DNA of 64,000 nt from Nautilus pompilius (taxonomy: Eukaryota > Mollusca > Cephalopoda > Nautilida > Nautilidae), in assembly GCA_018389105.1 (NCBI GenBank), contig JACATO010002456.1:26001-90000 (forward strand), in the 5' to 3' direction. The position numbers and the translations under genes are program-made. Positions within the stretch are counted from its first letter, which is position 1. Each line of letters begins with the position of its first letter. The notes beneath the pieces were generated by a model. That model worked only from the letters and a program-made list of their open reading frames with translations, did no database searches and was not told the DNA's origin. Positions 11,451 through 22,904 of this stretch are shown here, in pieces.

Positions 11451-12099
11451 TTCGCGTTAGACACAAGGCCTTTTCCTTCGCAAGAAATTCAGCGACAGGC
11501 ATCGACGAATATTTTGAGACAACCGGCTATCATTTCGATTAATCACGTGATGGCGAGGATAATCTTCTCAAGCAGATATTCTACTGCCTGCCTTTTAAAA
11601 AGAGACTGAAGTGAAGGTAGCGGCGTATAGAACAGCGCATAACTTAAATGAGCACAGAGTCGTTTACGGTCTTCTCGACAGGAGAGTTATGACGTCGCTT
11701 TTATGCTTGAATTGCACGAAAACCTTACATTTACTAAAGTATTAATGCAAGCGGGTAGTGTATTTGAACATCTTTTTCTTGGCTGAGGAGCAAAGGAAGT
11801 CATTTAAATAAACTTTATTGTTGTTGCTTTTAAAATCTGATATCTGCTGTTATTTTAACTGGGTATAGCTGGTAAACACTCTCGAATTAAAGCTGCTGGT
11901 TATCATTACTTAATTATTGTTGATATTTTCGCTTATACTATTATTAATGCTTTTTGAAGAATAAATATCTTTATATGGCATCTGTAAAAAAAGTTTTTTT
12001 TAATTAAATTATGCGGTGAGGTTTGGATTACGAAAAATGTGATTCGAGGTGATTTACTCAAAGAAGACCTAAGCAGTCGATGATAATTTCAGATCGTTG
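11451..12099. other. AT-rich unique sequence
   Basis: No repeat or gene recognised. AT content rises strongly between 11,740 and 12,010. Confidence 0.5.
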
Positions 12100-12800
12100 C
12101 GTCAAGAGATCTAAAGCTCGGGTTTCAAAGCTCCTGCGAATGCTTTATGTCAGAGGAGGGGTTTGTGTCAGTGGCTGCGCAGAGACAAAGCGGGTCCAAG
12201 GCACCCAGGGATCTGGCTAATCTGGCGGCTGAAGCTAAGAGAAAGGAGTAAGGGGAGGGAGCGCGGAGCCCAGACCGAGGCGAGCGAAATCCGTTCCCGT
12301 CGTCCCCGGTACGGAAGACAGGCAAATGTATTCATTGGCGTACAAGGAATTGGCGATGACAAACTTGTGAGTAATTGACAACACCTGCTTTAGAAAATCC
12401 ATCACGTGGCTCTTGTAGGGGCTCAGACTTTCGCCTGTTCTCGATGTCGGTACAGCGGAGTCCCAGAGGATGTCGGCGAAAGAAACAAACGAGAACTCGC
12501 AGTTGTACGGCCGAGAAGAGAGGAAAAAAAGCCGCCCGGTTGGGGAGCTGTGCGATCTGTCGGCGTGGCCAGCATATGGACGGGCCGGCCCAGCAGTGAC
12601 TGTGTCGCCCGGCCACGTTGTGATGCCAGAGGTTTCCTCCTCCTCCTCCTCCCCCCCCAACCCAGCCTCTGTTTGTTTGTTTTAAAGTAGTGTCTAAAGC
12701 CGCCTCTCTACCCCCAGGAACTGGGCGCAGTCAGCTTTCATTAGACGCAAAAACCTGGCGTAGACGCTTATTGTTTCACGAACGGGGTCCGTAAAAACCC
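12100..12800. other. GC-rich block, possible regulatory or 5' exon
   Basis: Higher GC and CpG than the flanks, with open frames in most of the six registers (for example 12235-12660 minus, 12406-12690 plus). A (CCT)n tract lies near 12,636-12,650. Several frames being open together argues against any one being real coding sequence. No domain recognised. Confidence 0.3.
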
Positions 12801-13998
12801 GGCGCGGGGCCGGGTAATGGAAGCCAGGCCAAGGCAATCACCAGCCTTCTCGTGTATCCAATTGCTCCGCAGACAGCCCCGTCTATTTCCTTGTTTATGC
12901 TCTGTTCCAGCGCGGTGTTTCCCTTTCGCTCCTGCAATTCGATGATTGATAAGAGGTAATTTAGACAGAACTCTCTCACGATTTAATTTTTAAAAATATA
13001 TATATATATGTGTGTGTATACCCTTTGAGAAGAAAACAAAAGCAACTGCTGCCTTCTCTCTCCATCCTTAGTCCGTTGTTTCACTTTTGCGATACGTTTA
13101 CGGTTTCGACTATCGCCCTCTTGCTGCTCTGTATACAGACTTAGTTCGTGTGTCTACACTGAATGGTAAATGTTATCCACGATGAAAGAAATTTTATCCG
13201 CGCTACTCACGTAGTTAAGTAGATTTACAAGTTTAGCCGAGGAATTGAAAGGGGAAAAAATAGATAATAAAATTAGAAATTTGATTCTTTGCTTTTGATA
13301 ACCGAGAGGGTTTTTGTCTTTGTTCTTGTTGTTTTCTCCTACTTTTCACTTTTCTCTGTCACACCGCCAGGGGGCGGGTAGTCGGACAAAAGATAGAATG
13401 GAAGAAAGAACATTAAAGGGGAGAAAGTATGGAATAATTAAATATATAAATATTTCTAATATATATATGTGTGTGTGTGCGTGTCCAATCGCGAAACAAA
13501 TAGGGCTTTTTTACCGTCATTTCTGAAGATGAACCTACTACATTGATTCCAAACATACGCTGGCGGTTAAAATTATTGATCAACCCTACGAAGACTTTTT
13601 TTTTATCTGCTGCTTTTTTTCTCTCTCAACATTTACTGTTAACGGAAAGGGGCTATCAGCCGGGAAATGTTACGGCTACAAACCGGAGAGACCGCGTGTC
13701 CAAAGTGACCGCATTGCGGCTTAGGGGTTCTTGTCTAATTCTTGCATCTGGCAAATTATTTCTGTAAATGTCGAACGTTTCGTTTCTACCGAAATCTCGT
13801 GGTCTACCGTTCTCGTCCGATACCAGCTCTCGATGCTGGTCCGAATAACTGTTAGCGCTCGTCTCGTACTCTGTTTATGTATGCTTAATGACGAAACTCG
13901 TCATTGAAGTCTCAGCTATTGGTTTGTCTGGCAGATGAAATTAGTACCAAAAAAAGAAAAAAGATTCCTATATGCAGCAGAGCTTGTTTTATTGTTTT
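12801..13998. other. unique sequence with two TATA/TGTG microsatellites
   Basis: Short (TA)n(TG)n tracts at about 12,996-13,018 and 13,459-13,482. A plus-strand ORF at 13543-13767 has no recognisable domain. Confidence 0.5.
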
Positions 13999-14008
13999 TC
14001 TTCTCTCT

Positions 14009-14057
<49 letters not shown>

Positions 14058-14081
14058 CAATCTCTCCATCTCTCCTCTCCC

Positions 14082-14172
<91 letters not shown>
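13999..14172 (+). repeat. (CT)n tract
   Basis: About 170 bases of CT dinucleotide with CCATCTCTCC interruptions in the first third and then a pure (TC)n run of about 80 bases. Confidence 0.95.
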
Positions 14173-14177
<5 letters not shown>

Positions 14178-14363
14178 CGGTTTATTCTCGGCAGAAAAAC
14201 TATGGAGGACTTTGGATGTCCGATGAAGTGGAGGAACGACCATTTACAGAATGATGTCGTCCGGTCCAGCAACGAGACAAACGCACCCTTTTATGACAGA
14301 TAGTCGATTGACTTCTGACTACAGTTTCTTCTGCAGTAATTAGCATCTCCACCTCTGCTAACT

Positions 14364-14387
14364 AAAAAAAAAAAAAAAAAAAAAAAA
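14364..14387 (+). repeat. A24 homopolymer
   Basis: A 24-base A-run. I looked upstream for a retrocopy that might use it as a poly(A) tail and saw none. Confidence 0.9.
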
Positions 14388-14762
14388 CTTAGGCGAGGAT
14401 GGACTGATGATGGGTCGCATAGCATCTAGAGAACCTTTGCTTTAACACGAGAAAGAGGCGAGTCGTACTTGGCTAAGTAACAAGTAACATTAGGACCAGA
14501 CCTTGAAACGATGGCGTGGTGGTTTGCGTCGGATGGGAGCAGCTTTCGAATGGTGTGGTTCTAACCGACGATGCTGTGTTCGAACAACGGTCGAGAAAAA
14601 TGGTAAGAGAGCCGCGTTTGGTCGTAATAATAAAGGAGACTGCGGTGGAAGAGAGCATAAGCAGTTTTTGTATTATTGGCTAATTCGGGTGGCAACTTTA
14701 CAGAAACGATGGCGTCCTGGCAAAGGAGAGGTATTTCGGTGTTTTAAGACGCCATAAGCGAT

Positions 14763-15010
14763 GAGACTTTGCTGCACCAAGATAATAAGCCGAAGCACAT
14801 TGCAAACTTTAGTACGCAATTACTTACTTCAAAAAAAAAAGAAGATCGAGACTTTTTAAAACTATGGTCTGACTTCCTCAGTCTTCTGATCCTAACCACA
14901 CTGAAATTTTTCGAGATGAGTTGCATCAAAGAGTCAGGGCTGAGTGTTCAATCGAAGACTATCAGCCTTAGAAGTGCTTGCAAGGAGTTTGGGGTTTACT
15001 TACGGGGTAA
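14763..15010 (+). mobile_element. Tc1-like transposase fragment (C-terminal catalytic part)
   Basis: Frame-by-frame reading gives LHQDNKPKHIANF, the counterpart of the Tc1 FQQDNDPKHTSK motif that carries the second catalytic Asp. About 30 residues on, in a shifted frame, comes LPQSSDPNHTEIFRDELHQ, the counterpart of the WPSQSPDLNPIEHLWDEL motif with the third acidic residue, then RVRAEC. Spacing and order fit the family. At least one frameshift and two in-frame stops separate the pieces, so it is dead. I do not see the N-terminal DNA-binding part or terminal repeats; the sequence from 14,470 to 14,760 is not recognisable. Confidence 0.8.
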
Positions 15011-16795
15011 CATGGCTGCCTGTTCAGCAGTTACTCACATTAGAGCTGCCTGTTTTAATGAAAACATAAGTAGATATCATCGGGTAGGCAGGTAGGTACT
15101 CAAGCCCAAAGTGTTGAGCTCTTTAAGAGTGCGATTAAAGCTGTCATACCATAAGTCATACCGAACTCTTCGCACAACCAGCGCCCTGTTGTTATCCGCC
15201 TGTTTCAAGGAGCTGCTGGTGCCTCGTGTCGGGACAGGTTCGAAGAAGAGAAAAATATACACAACTGACGTTTACAGTTGTTTGCGGCCTCCTTGACAGA
15301 AGAGCAGTGGCGCCAACCGTAGACTTTTAAAAAAGTACCCGAAATTTCAATTTACTTACTGACTTAAATCATATCTTTTAATGATTTTCTTTTAAGACTA
15401 TTTGCGTCTGTGTTCAAATGGGCTTTCTTCCCTTTTGGCTTTGGATACCTGCTCCATAACTAGGAAGACAAAAGATGGCTTCCCTGTTTTCTAGTAATAA
15501 CCTGATGGGTAGTGTGCGGGCCTCTCTCTATCTCTTTCCGTTGTCCAGTGTCCAAACTCTTCACACATCACAACATGATTATGATTTCGCCCTTAATTGC
15601 ATATCTCGTGATTAAAAGTAAGAAAAATACTTTCATTGCACACAAACATTTTCTTTAAATTACCTCCCTTATTTACATTCCTCGTAACAACGAGATGAGA
15701 TGAGACAGGTACGTCTCATATACCACGCGTACAATTTTTTCAAAAATACTTTCATATATATTTCGAAAGTAATCTGGACTATTTTTGGACGTTTTAACGT
15801 GGAAAGGACATTTTTGTATCCAAAATATATACATAAAACAAACTGGCGTAATTAAAGCAGTACTGCATACATAAAATTACCCATGATGCTTTTCGCATGT
15901 CTAAACAGATAACCCAGCTAAGTTGCAATCTTTCGGTCAACAGTGGCTTAAAACCGTCGTAGTTATTGTCAGCTCAGCAATGGAAGTGCCCCTCCCATTC
16001 CCTCCCATCCCCACCCATCCCATCACATCTCATCCCATCCCATCCCACCGTCTCCGCGTGCCGATAGCAGCTCACGCCGAATTACGGTGTCTGCCCTGCT
16101 TCGCGTAACTGGGAGTCAAACTTTACCTGTCATGGCTGAATGTTTGGGCAGCATCCGGATTACATTATCAAAACGATCGTTTTACCTCCTGTCACCTGCA
16201 CTGCCATGGCAGTGGGACAACAAGGCAACATTTAGGAAGGAAATGAATCAAACTGCGACACCGAAAAGTGAAGAGGCGTTTAATCGATCGTGTGATGTTC
16301 AATTCCTAGTGAGGCCTTTTGCGACTTCGCGAGGAATTCAGTTTCCCTCAGTACCACCCTCCTCTTCCTCCTCCTCCGGGCGGCGTCTGGACAGAATGAT
16401 CGAAGAAAGCCAAACGGAGACGTACTCGGAGACTCACCATGAGAAAACGGACGTCTTAAAATGAATTTTAAGCAGTTATTCTTCGGTATAATGTATCATT
16501 AATTATTCTCGCTTATGACACTCGTCAGTTAAGACAGACGACGGCTAGAGAGTATGGCAAATACATTTGATAAATTCGCTATCTCCCTCCCATAGAAATG
16601 TACGGCTTGCGGTTAACCTGCTTACTGCGTTATCCTCCGCTTGATTTAGAAAACTGACTCCAGGGGGTTTCCACTTATGTGCCGATGTCGACACGCAGGT
16701 TCGAAGAATCTCTGCATAAACATGTATATATATGTGTGTGTGTGTGTGTGTTTTCGTGCGCACCAGATGATAGGTTGGTTACTTTGGCGTCTTTA
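15011..16795. other. unique sequence, no recognised gene
   Basis: Contains a (CCCAT)n-like patch at 15,995-16,050. The plus-strand ORF 16087-16464 (125 codons, Ser-rich stretch) has no known domain. A (TA)n(TG)n tract lies at about 16,725-16,751. Confidence 0.45.
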
Positions 16796-16930
16796 ATCTT
16801 CGCTCCAGGGCGATGCGATGGTAGATTACTCGACTGCCAAGGTTGGATACCCGGATTCGAATCCCAGTCGGCACCAACTCGGTCTAACACCCGTCTCTAG
16901 CACGCTCCCCTCTCTCGCTCGTCTCCTCCC
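16796..16930 (+). mobile_element. tRNA-derived SINE head, copy 2
   Basis: GGGCGATGCGATGGTAGATT resembles box A, and GGATTCGAATCCCAGTCGGC contains a near-perfect box B (GATTCGAATCC). The stretch between them, TCGACTGCCAAGGTTGG, matches copy 1 (GGACGGCTAAGGTTAAG). The body ends after about 60 further bases without the GGTTTTCCTC segment, so the copy is probably 3'-truncated. It is not a functional tRNA, because the ends do not pair as an acceptor stem. Confidence 0.7.
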
Positions 16931-17882
16931 CTGGCCAAAATTTTGAAGCATTAAATGATTAGCTTTTTTAGAAGAAGGAAAAAAAAATGTTTATGGTCTA
17001 ACATCGGATCACCAATAAATTAAAATAAGTAAAACGAAAGTAACGGTTTTTTTTTTTTGTTTGTTTTACAGCTTAGAATTAGACAAACGTTTGAGACTGT
17101 CTTCAAAATATTCGGCGAGCTGAATTAAAATAGCCTTTTTTTAAGATGAAATAAGAAAGAAAGGAAAAAAACAAAAACAAACAACAAAACAAGCAGAACA
17201 GCGGAAAAGAAAAGAGTTAATCCGTGATTTCCATAAAGAAGTAAGGAGGCCGAATCTGTGAGAAGTCAGCCATTGAGATCGACGGTTGGGAGTCGAATTT
17301 CACGATGAACTGAAACTTGTAATGTAGCTGAGTCGGACTACACAAAGCTGCCTGTGTAAACAGGAATAAGAAATGGAGTGAAAACAAAATTTTTTTTTTT
17401 TTTTTAAATAAAATGAAAAGATGCTTTATAATGACCCACTGAGCAAAAGAAAAAGAACATCTTATATCGTGGAGAAAAAGCACTTCCTATCAACGAGACC
17501 GACGAGACGTTACACCGTAGGCAGCGAGATACAGGGTTTCTTGCGGAAAGATAACTTTCAGATCATCTGGAGGAGGAGAGATTGGCTGAAACCTGCCACG
17601 TACATTTTCGCAGATGCCCGATTCACTGTAATTTGGCTCACAGCTTCTCCGTCCCTAACACGCGTCAGGGTATTTCTGCTCTATATGTTTCCATTCTCAG
17701 ACAGCTCAGTAGATTTAAAACCACCGATGCTCTTTAAGCGTGTTTGAGCTCCCTCATAGCTCTTCTGTCAAGACGGTCAGAAACGACTTTGTGGGCGTCA
17801 CTGTTCTGTGTACAGCTGTGTGGCATTGTATGAAAACCAGGATTAATTGAGACTGCACCAGTAATTCCAAATTAAACGTATG
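16931..17882. other. unique sequence
   Basis: The plus-strand ORF 17421-17747 (108 codons, basic, no recognised domain) overlaps the minus-strand ORF 17217-17483. A T-run lies at 17,391-17,405. Confidence 0.4.
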
Positions 17883-17980
17883 GATGAAGCTGTAATGTAC
17901 GTCATATTAAATATAGATGAGGCTGTTATTGACGTCATATGACACAGATGAGGCTGTAATCGACGTCATATGACATATGA
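17883..17980 (+). repeat. tandem GATGAGGCTGTAATCGACGT units
   Basis: Three tandem units of 30-34 bases, each opening GATGA(A/G)GCTGT(A/T)AT and followed by a (T/G)ACGTCATAT segment. The second has an exact TGACGTCA at 17,930-17,937. The unit is the same one found inverted in the foldback element at 4.4-4.6 kb. Confidence 0.75.
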
Positions 17981-18403
17981 TGGCATCTGTTCAATGTTAC
18001 TATAGCCGAGTCTTGTTCCTGTTCGCTTCTCGGGTTCTCCAGCATTCTTGCCTGCATAAAATAGCCTGATTTAGGAAATGGTGCGAGGGTGTCGAAATAT
18101 CGGCCCACAAGAAAGATAGATTATACGTTTGGAACCGCAAGGCTTACGCTTTCTGATGCAGAGGCGCATAGCGTGGCGTACATCAGATTGTCAAAGGGGT
18201 TTTTCAAACCAAGCAAGGGCAGCCATTTTCTGACAAATCTGACGACGGAGCGGATTTAAAGGGCAGCAACGCCTTCTCAGACCTGTAGAGACTAACACGG
18301 ACGAAATTACCGAAGGAAGTTGCAAGATCGCGGAGCGCGTGACACGCCTTTTACCGATAGGGTATTTAACAGAAACTTTGTCTCTTTAACTCTTCGTGTT
18401 TGT
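17981..18403. other. unique sequence
   Basis: No repeat, RNA gene or recognisable coding stretch. Confidence 0.45.
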
Positions 18404-18982
18404 TTAATTAATTACCCACTCCCAATGGACTTGGATTTGTCTTCGAATAAACGAAATGCCAGAGTCTCTGCAAAATCCTTTGAGCCGCGCGTGTGAGTAA
18501 GATGACAGAAGACTTTTCGGACAAACCTGCCATGGATAGAAGGCGTGGGATTCGTTTTTTGCCCTAATAATATACCAGACGGGTAATAAAAAACCCTGTC
18601 TGTTTAAGAGGAAATATGAATGCATAAAAGATAACAGACGAGAGGCTCTTATATAAACCAAAACGTAAGCTACGGAGATGGCGAGCTTTATCTTAGTTTT
18701 ACCAGGCGAAGAACCCACGACTAATAACCTGATGCCAATCTCCGATCTCTGGTGCAGAAGTGAGATCTGTAGCCAACGGGGGCCTGAAGTGCGGTCAAAG
18801 ACGAGATAATCGGCTTCGTCTGGAAAACACCCGGTAGGTGATAAACTTATACCGTCTACATCATTTCGGCAGATTAAACAAATAATATACACGGGAAGAA
18901 AGAGCCAAGCTGGTACAAAGAGTGCCAGAGAAGTTAGGTAGACACGAGAAAAGAAAGTGGCCCACAGTGTCTCTAGGACCAA
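18404..18982 (-). CDS. uncharacterised 192-codon ORF, hydrophobic N-terminus
   Basis: An uninterrupted ATG-to-stop frame of 192 codons in DNA of ordinary base composition, longer than expected by chance for the window (roughly 0.05 expected by a simple stop-frequency estimate). Residues about 10-40 are strongly hydrophobic (LTSLALFVPAWLFLPVYIIC), and a second hydrophobic stretch lies near residues 105-135, so a small membrane protein is conceivable. I recognise no family or motif. No Kozak context, intron signals or poly(A) signal decide the matter. It could be a chance frame or an exon of a longer gene. Confidence 0.25.
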   Translation of the reverse strand: MVLETLWATFFSRVYLTSLALFVPAWLFLPVYIICLICRNDVDGISLSPTGCFPDEADYLVFDRTSGPRWLQISLLHQRSEIGIRLLVVGSSPGKTKIKLAISVAYVLVYIRASRLLSFMHSYFLLNRQGFLLPVWYIIRAKNESHAFYPWQVCPKSLLSSYSHARLKGFCRDSGISFIRRQIQVHWEWVIN

Positions 18983-20009
18983 TTAAAAACGTTTCCTCCT
19001 CTCTGGATTTCCCTTTTGGATGCTAATATAAGCTGTGTAGCCAAGCATACTTCTGATATTCGCCAGAACACACTCCACACAGTTCTCCTTACTGAGAAAA
19101 TTTATTAAAGTGAAGTTTACTGATTTTTACGATAAAACTGGCTACTGCGGCGCCACCTGCTGTCTTTCTTCGCTTACAGGCACGGGAAGAGACTTCTGGC
19201 TTAGTATGCCGACCCCATTACCACGTCAGGTCACCCGATTCGCCTTAACCCTGCAAACCTAACCCTAACTCGCTGCCACTGGTCTGTCGTACCCATCTTT
19301 TGCCTTAGGTTCAACGTTATTTGTCGAGGTAGTATTATTAACGACATTCTAGGTCGCTAAAGGGAACGAAACAAACTAACGTTGTATGTATATCTACCTA
19401 AGCATGAAGCCAGTGTTGTTTTTTTCTTAAAATTTATTTACTGATGTACTACAAAGATCCTGGAGACAGAGTGAAGGTGCCCCCGTAGGAAGCAGTACAG
19501 AGAGCAGACTGTCTTTCCATGGGAAACGCCTTGCTTCATTACACTCAGATGGCTAAGCATCGTACGCAATCCTGGCTGTTAACAAAAACTAGAAGGTTTT
19601 TAATTGCCAAGGTTAGACTTCCGCGGCGACATTACCAAGCGAATATGTCTGTTTCTTCATCTATCTGCATTCTTTTTCCAAAAGAGATCTTGCGTTTTGT
19701 AGTGGTTACAGGAAAAGGGAAACAAAATAATGATAAAGGACAGAGTTTCTTTAAATTTCTTGTATAATTTCTACAGATGATATTAATTTCGAAAATGCGT
19801 TTGACTAATACCGAGGCAGATTTACTTAAGATTATTCGGATAAAAGCAGAAACAGAATAGTACAAGGAAAACTGAAGGCCCGCGAGGCAAGGGTTAAAGA
19901 AAGAAGACCTAAAATGTTACCAGGTACGAAAACTCGAAGTTTTGAAGGTAAAATTTCGACAGGTTTCGGGAGATAACGTCATAGTTTGATCTCGACGTCC
20001 AGCTTTTTG

Positions 20010-20015
<6 letters not shown>
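18983..20015. other. unique sequence
   Basis: The short CCTAACCCTAAC at about 19,258-19,269 is too brief to call telomeric. ORFs at 19519-19767 (plus) and 19632-19865 (minus) overlap and have no domain. Confidence 0.45.
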
Positions 20016-20050
<35 letters not shown>

Positions 20051-20062
20051 CACACACACACA
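20016..20062 (+). repeat. (CA)n microsatellite
   Basis: About 46 bases of CA with one CAA break. Confidence 0.95.
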
Positions 20063-20267
20063 TCAATACACCGTTAGAAAAACGACGACAGGGATGCATT
20101 AGTCCGAGTGTTAACGAACAAAAGGCCGGGTGGGGCGTTTTCCATCTGGGAGCTGGAAATTCGATGGCGGTGGATTACCGTTGATATCTGATGGTGACAT
20201 CTTTGGTCCGCACGTGCGGGTAAATCGGAAACCTCGGACCGGGAAGAACGCCGGAGCTGAAGTGGCG

Positions 20268-20313
20268 TGAGAGAGAGAGAGGGGGGGGGGATGGAAAGAG
20301 AGGGGGAGAGATG

Positions 20314-20345
<32 letters not shown>

Positions 20346-20700
20346 AGAAGAAGAAGAAGAGAGAGAATGATGTCAGTACAGTGAGAGAGAGAGAGGGGGG
20401 AGAGATGGAGAGAGAAGAGAGAGAGAAAGAGAGAGAGAGAGATGATGTCAGTACAGTGATAGAGAGGAGATAGAGATTATGTCAGTACAGTGAGAGGAGA
20501 GCGAGAAGGAGAGAGAGGAGAGAGATTATGTCAGTACAGTGAGAGAGAGAGAGAGAAGAGAGAGAGAAGATGATGATGTCAGTACAGAGTGAGAGAGAGA
20601 GAGAGAGAGAAAGTAGAGAGAGATGATGTCAGTAAGAGAGAGAGCTAGAGAGAGAGAGAAGAGAGAGAGAGATGGGGAGAATGGAGAGAGAGAGAGAGAT
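20268..20700 (+). repeat. (GA)n array with ATGATGTCAGTACAG units
   Basis: A 430-base purine tract. Six copies of ATGTCAGTA, most preceded by ATG or ATT and followed by CAGTGAGAG, lie at about 20,368, 20,443, 20,477, 20,527, 20,575 and 20,623. TGATGTCA is one base off the CRE palindrome, and the following GTACAG plus GA tract matches the unit at 62.1 kb (TGACGTCAGTACAGAGAG). This looks like an older, mutated relative of the 45.7-46.5 kb array. Confidence 0.85.
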
Positions 20701-21586
20701 AATCACAATAAAAGCTTTAAAAGCTTTAAAACGATCGAGCTGCTAAGCAGAAGTGAACGTGGAGGTCGAAGACCAGGGGAGGAGGGGGGGTCGTTAGAAT
20801 TACCGCGGTGAAGCCGACGTTCGGCGGCCAGAACAATGACGAAGGAGGCGGCTGGTTGCGAGATGCAATCAATGTGCCCGGGCTGCGTGCCTCCGCCGAG
20901 CCCAAACTTCTACGCTGGCCCGGAGGAAAGACCGCTCCTCGCCACGAGACTTTAGAGACGGCCGAAGTCCCAAAAGATGTTTTTTTTTTTTTTTTTTAAT
21001 AAAATAGACGAATAGAAAAAGACGGAGGCCGAGTGTTCCTAGGCCACGGCTGGATATTCATTCATCCGACCGGGGGTTTACTTACTGCAAGCCGCCGTAG
21101 CCCCGACTGAGACGGGACACCAGCCCGCTTCCCTTCCTAGGCTTCCACCGATCTGGTCGGAAGCCGTTACCAAACACCTTTGATTGCGCTTCGATATACC
21201 GGTTTGTCTCGTGCCCGTTCTCCTCTCTCTCCCAATTAACGATGAGGAGCATCTCGGTTGGTGTGGGTGGGTGGGGTGGAGAGAAAGAAAATAATAGCTA
21301 CTTTTATTAGTCTTTAATAACGGTTGTTCAAGCCCCACTGGTGTCATTTTCCGTCCTTTTCAACAATATCGAGTTCCTCGCGTCTTTCTGGAGAGTCGGT
21401 CACTTATCATCGATCAGTTCTTTGTGCTCCTGGCGCATTGTCATTACCGCCGTTTCGCTGCCTCCTCCTTAACCGTCGGCGTAATGGCATTTTCCCCCTG
21501 GTTTTGTAATTAAGAAATCTCACCTATTACTCCGTCATGACGACCCTCAAAACGCCAGCCCATTTCTTCCTCTTTTTTGCCTGCCA
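20701..21586. other. partly GC-rich unique sequence
   Basis: From 20,760 to 21,260 the DNA is GC- and CpG-rich and interrupted by a T17 run (about 20,981-20,997). Short ORFs have no recognised domain. CTTTAAAAGCTTTAAAA near 20,710 is a short direct duplication. Confidence 0.4.
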
Positions 21587-21610
21587 TTTTTTTTTTTTTT
21601 TTTTTTTTTT
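21587..21610 (+). repeat. T24 homopolymer
   Basis: A 24-base T-run. No retrocopy was recognised on the minus strand behind it. Confidence 0.9.
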
Positions 21611-22529
21611 ACGAATCCCGAGATCAGCTCTGCCTCCAGTCTCCCCCACACCTCCCTCACCTGTGTTTGGCGACAAAACCTCAACCAGAGATAATAGAAC
21701 AAAAATTACGATTTTTAAAAAACAGATCCTGACTGTCAACTGAAAGCGACGGGTCTCGCGCGAAGATCTCCCCAAAGACGAGACTTCCGGAGAGACAAAC
21801 GCTGACATCCGCTTTTGCCCAAACGACCGGTCATCTTGGTGCTATCAACTCCAGGATCCGTTTGTTAATAATTAGTATTTTTTTTTTTTATTTCACTGCA
21901 TAAACGATTTTTTTTAAAAAAATTTTAATAAATTATCTCTTTTATTAATTTTAAAGAGAATTTTGGTAAATTTAAGCAGTTGACAATTTTCAATGGACAA
22001 AACCATTGCTCTCCTGGCAAGAAAATTACAAAACTCTTTGTGTGCGTCATGGCTGTAACATTATTATTATTAATAATAATATAACAACGTGATCTTCTTT
22101 CGTAACCAAAGAGGGCTGTTCACATATTACACACGAATACCCGGGCGCGTGAATTTGTCTATAGTGTATGACTCTTAAGCTGACAGTATAATCTGGGGTC
22201 AAGGAATATCGGAAAAGACCGAACAACTTACCACCGTCATGGCTAGAAGATTAGCCCGAAAAACGATTGGGCTAACAAACGGGGACCTACTTACCGCTAG
22301 GTGAACAGAAGGAGTCAAGAAACTTGCCTAAGGTTTCGCTCCGCCACGAAATCAAATTCTGTTTTTCTAGCTCACCATCTACTATCACATCACGGAAACT
22401 CTTACGGTGACACCCGCGTACTAAATAGATAATGAAGACACATCGGCTTTAATTTTGTTTACCCGAAAGATTTACTCGCTCAAATATTTATCACGCATCT
22501 GAGGAAAAACGATTTAAAATTCTGGGATA
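21611..22529. other. AT-rich unique sequence
   Basis: Contains a small perfect inverted repeat of ATT/AAT units at about 22,059-22,082. No supported gene. Confidence 0.45.
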
Positions 22530-22904
22530 TCACGTGCCTGCCTCTGGGCCGGGCTGAGATAATAAACTTTGCACGGCGTGGGTTTTGAGGTAGCATTTAG
22601 AATCCCCTGACCACCTCGGTGCAATAAATAGTTTACTGAGTATTAAATAAAATGGTACAACTGGTGCTTGGTTTTCACTGTGTACTCGTTGGTAACCGTA
22701 CGCAACAAACCTTCTAGATCCGTCAACCGGAAATACCGCAGTACCGAGCGGATGTGCCCTGCTTGCGTACACCTTTGCCGGCGGTACAATCAAAGTCGCA
22801 CCTTTGCCGTCGACGTCCAATAAGTGTTCCGGCTGATGTTCAGTAATTCGTATAAAACCGAAGCCGTCACAGAGAGGAGACCCGATTGACGTAGTTAGAA
22901 TCAT
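22530..22904 (-). CDS. uncharacterised ORF, exon-like composition
   Basis: A 124-codon minus-strand frame. Its central part (residues about 10-85, for example GFGFIRITEHQPEHLLDVDG and GTAVFPVDGSRRFVAYGYQ) has the balanced composition and codon variety of a real globular protein. I do not recognise a family. It could be an internal exon: a possible donor, TCA|GTAAAC, lies near 22,636, and the ATG start would then not be real. A (TA)n tract (22,909-22,929) lies just upstream on the minus strand. Alternatively it is a chance frame or a fragment of an old mobile element. Confidence 0.25.
   Translation of the reverse strand: MILTTSIGSPLCDGFGFIRITEHQPEHLLDVDGKGATLIVPPAKVYASRAHPLGTAVFPVDGSRRFVAYGYQRVHSENQAPVVPFYLILSKLFIAPRWSGDSKCYLKTHAVQSLLSQPGPEAGT

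Noticed and set aside
12100-12800. Coding gene in the GC-rich block
   Set aside because: Most of the six frames are open, which is the pattern of GC-rich non-coding DNA; no domain recognised. Kept only as a GC block.
14364-14387. A24 as the poly(A) tail of a processed pseudogene
   Set aside because: No coding-like sequence, target duplication or poly(A) signal was seen upstream.
16796-16880. Possible genuine tRNA gene
   Set aside because: Box B is good but the 5' and 3' ends do not pair as an acceptor stem, and the same head recurs in SINE copies.
19250-19275. Telomere-like CCTAACCCTAAC
   Set aside because: Only about two units; expected by chance and not an interstitial telomeric array.
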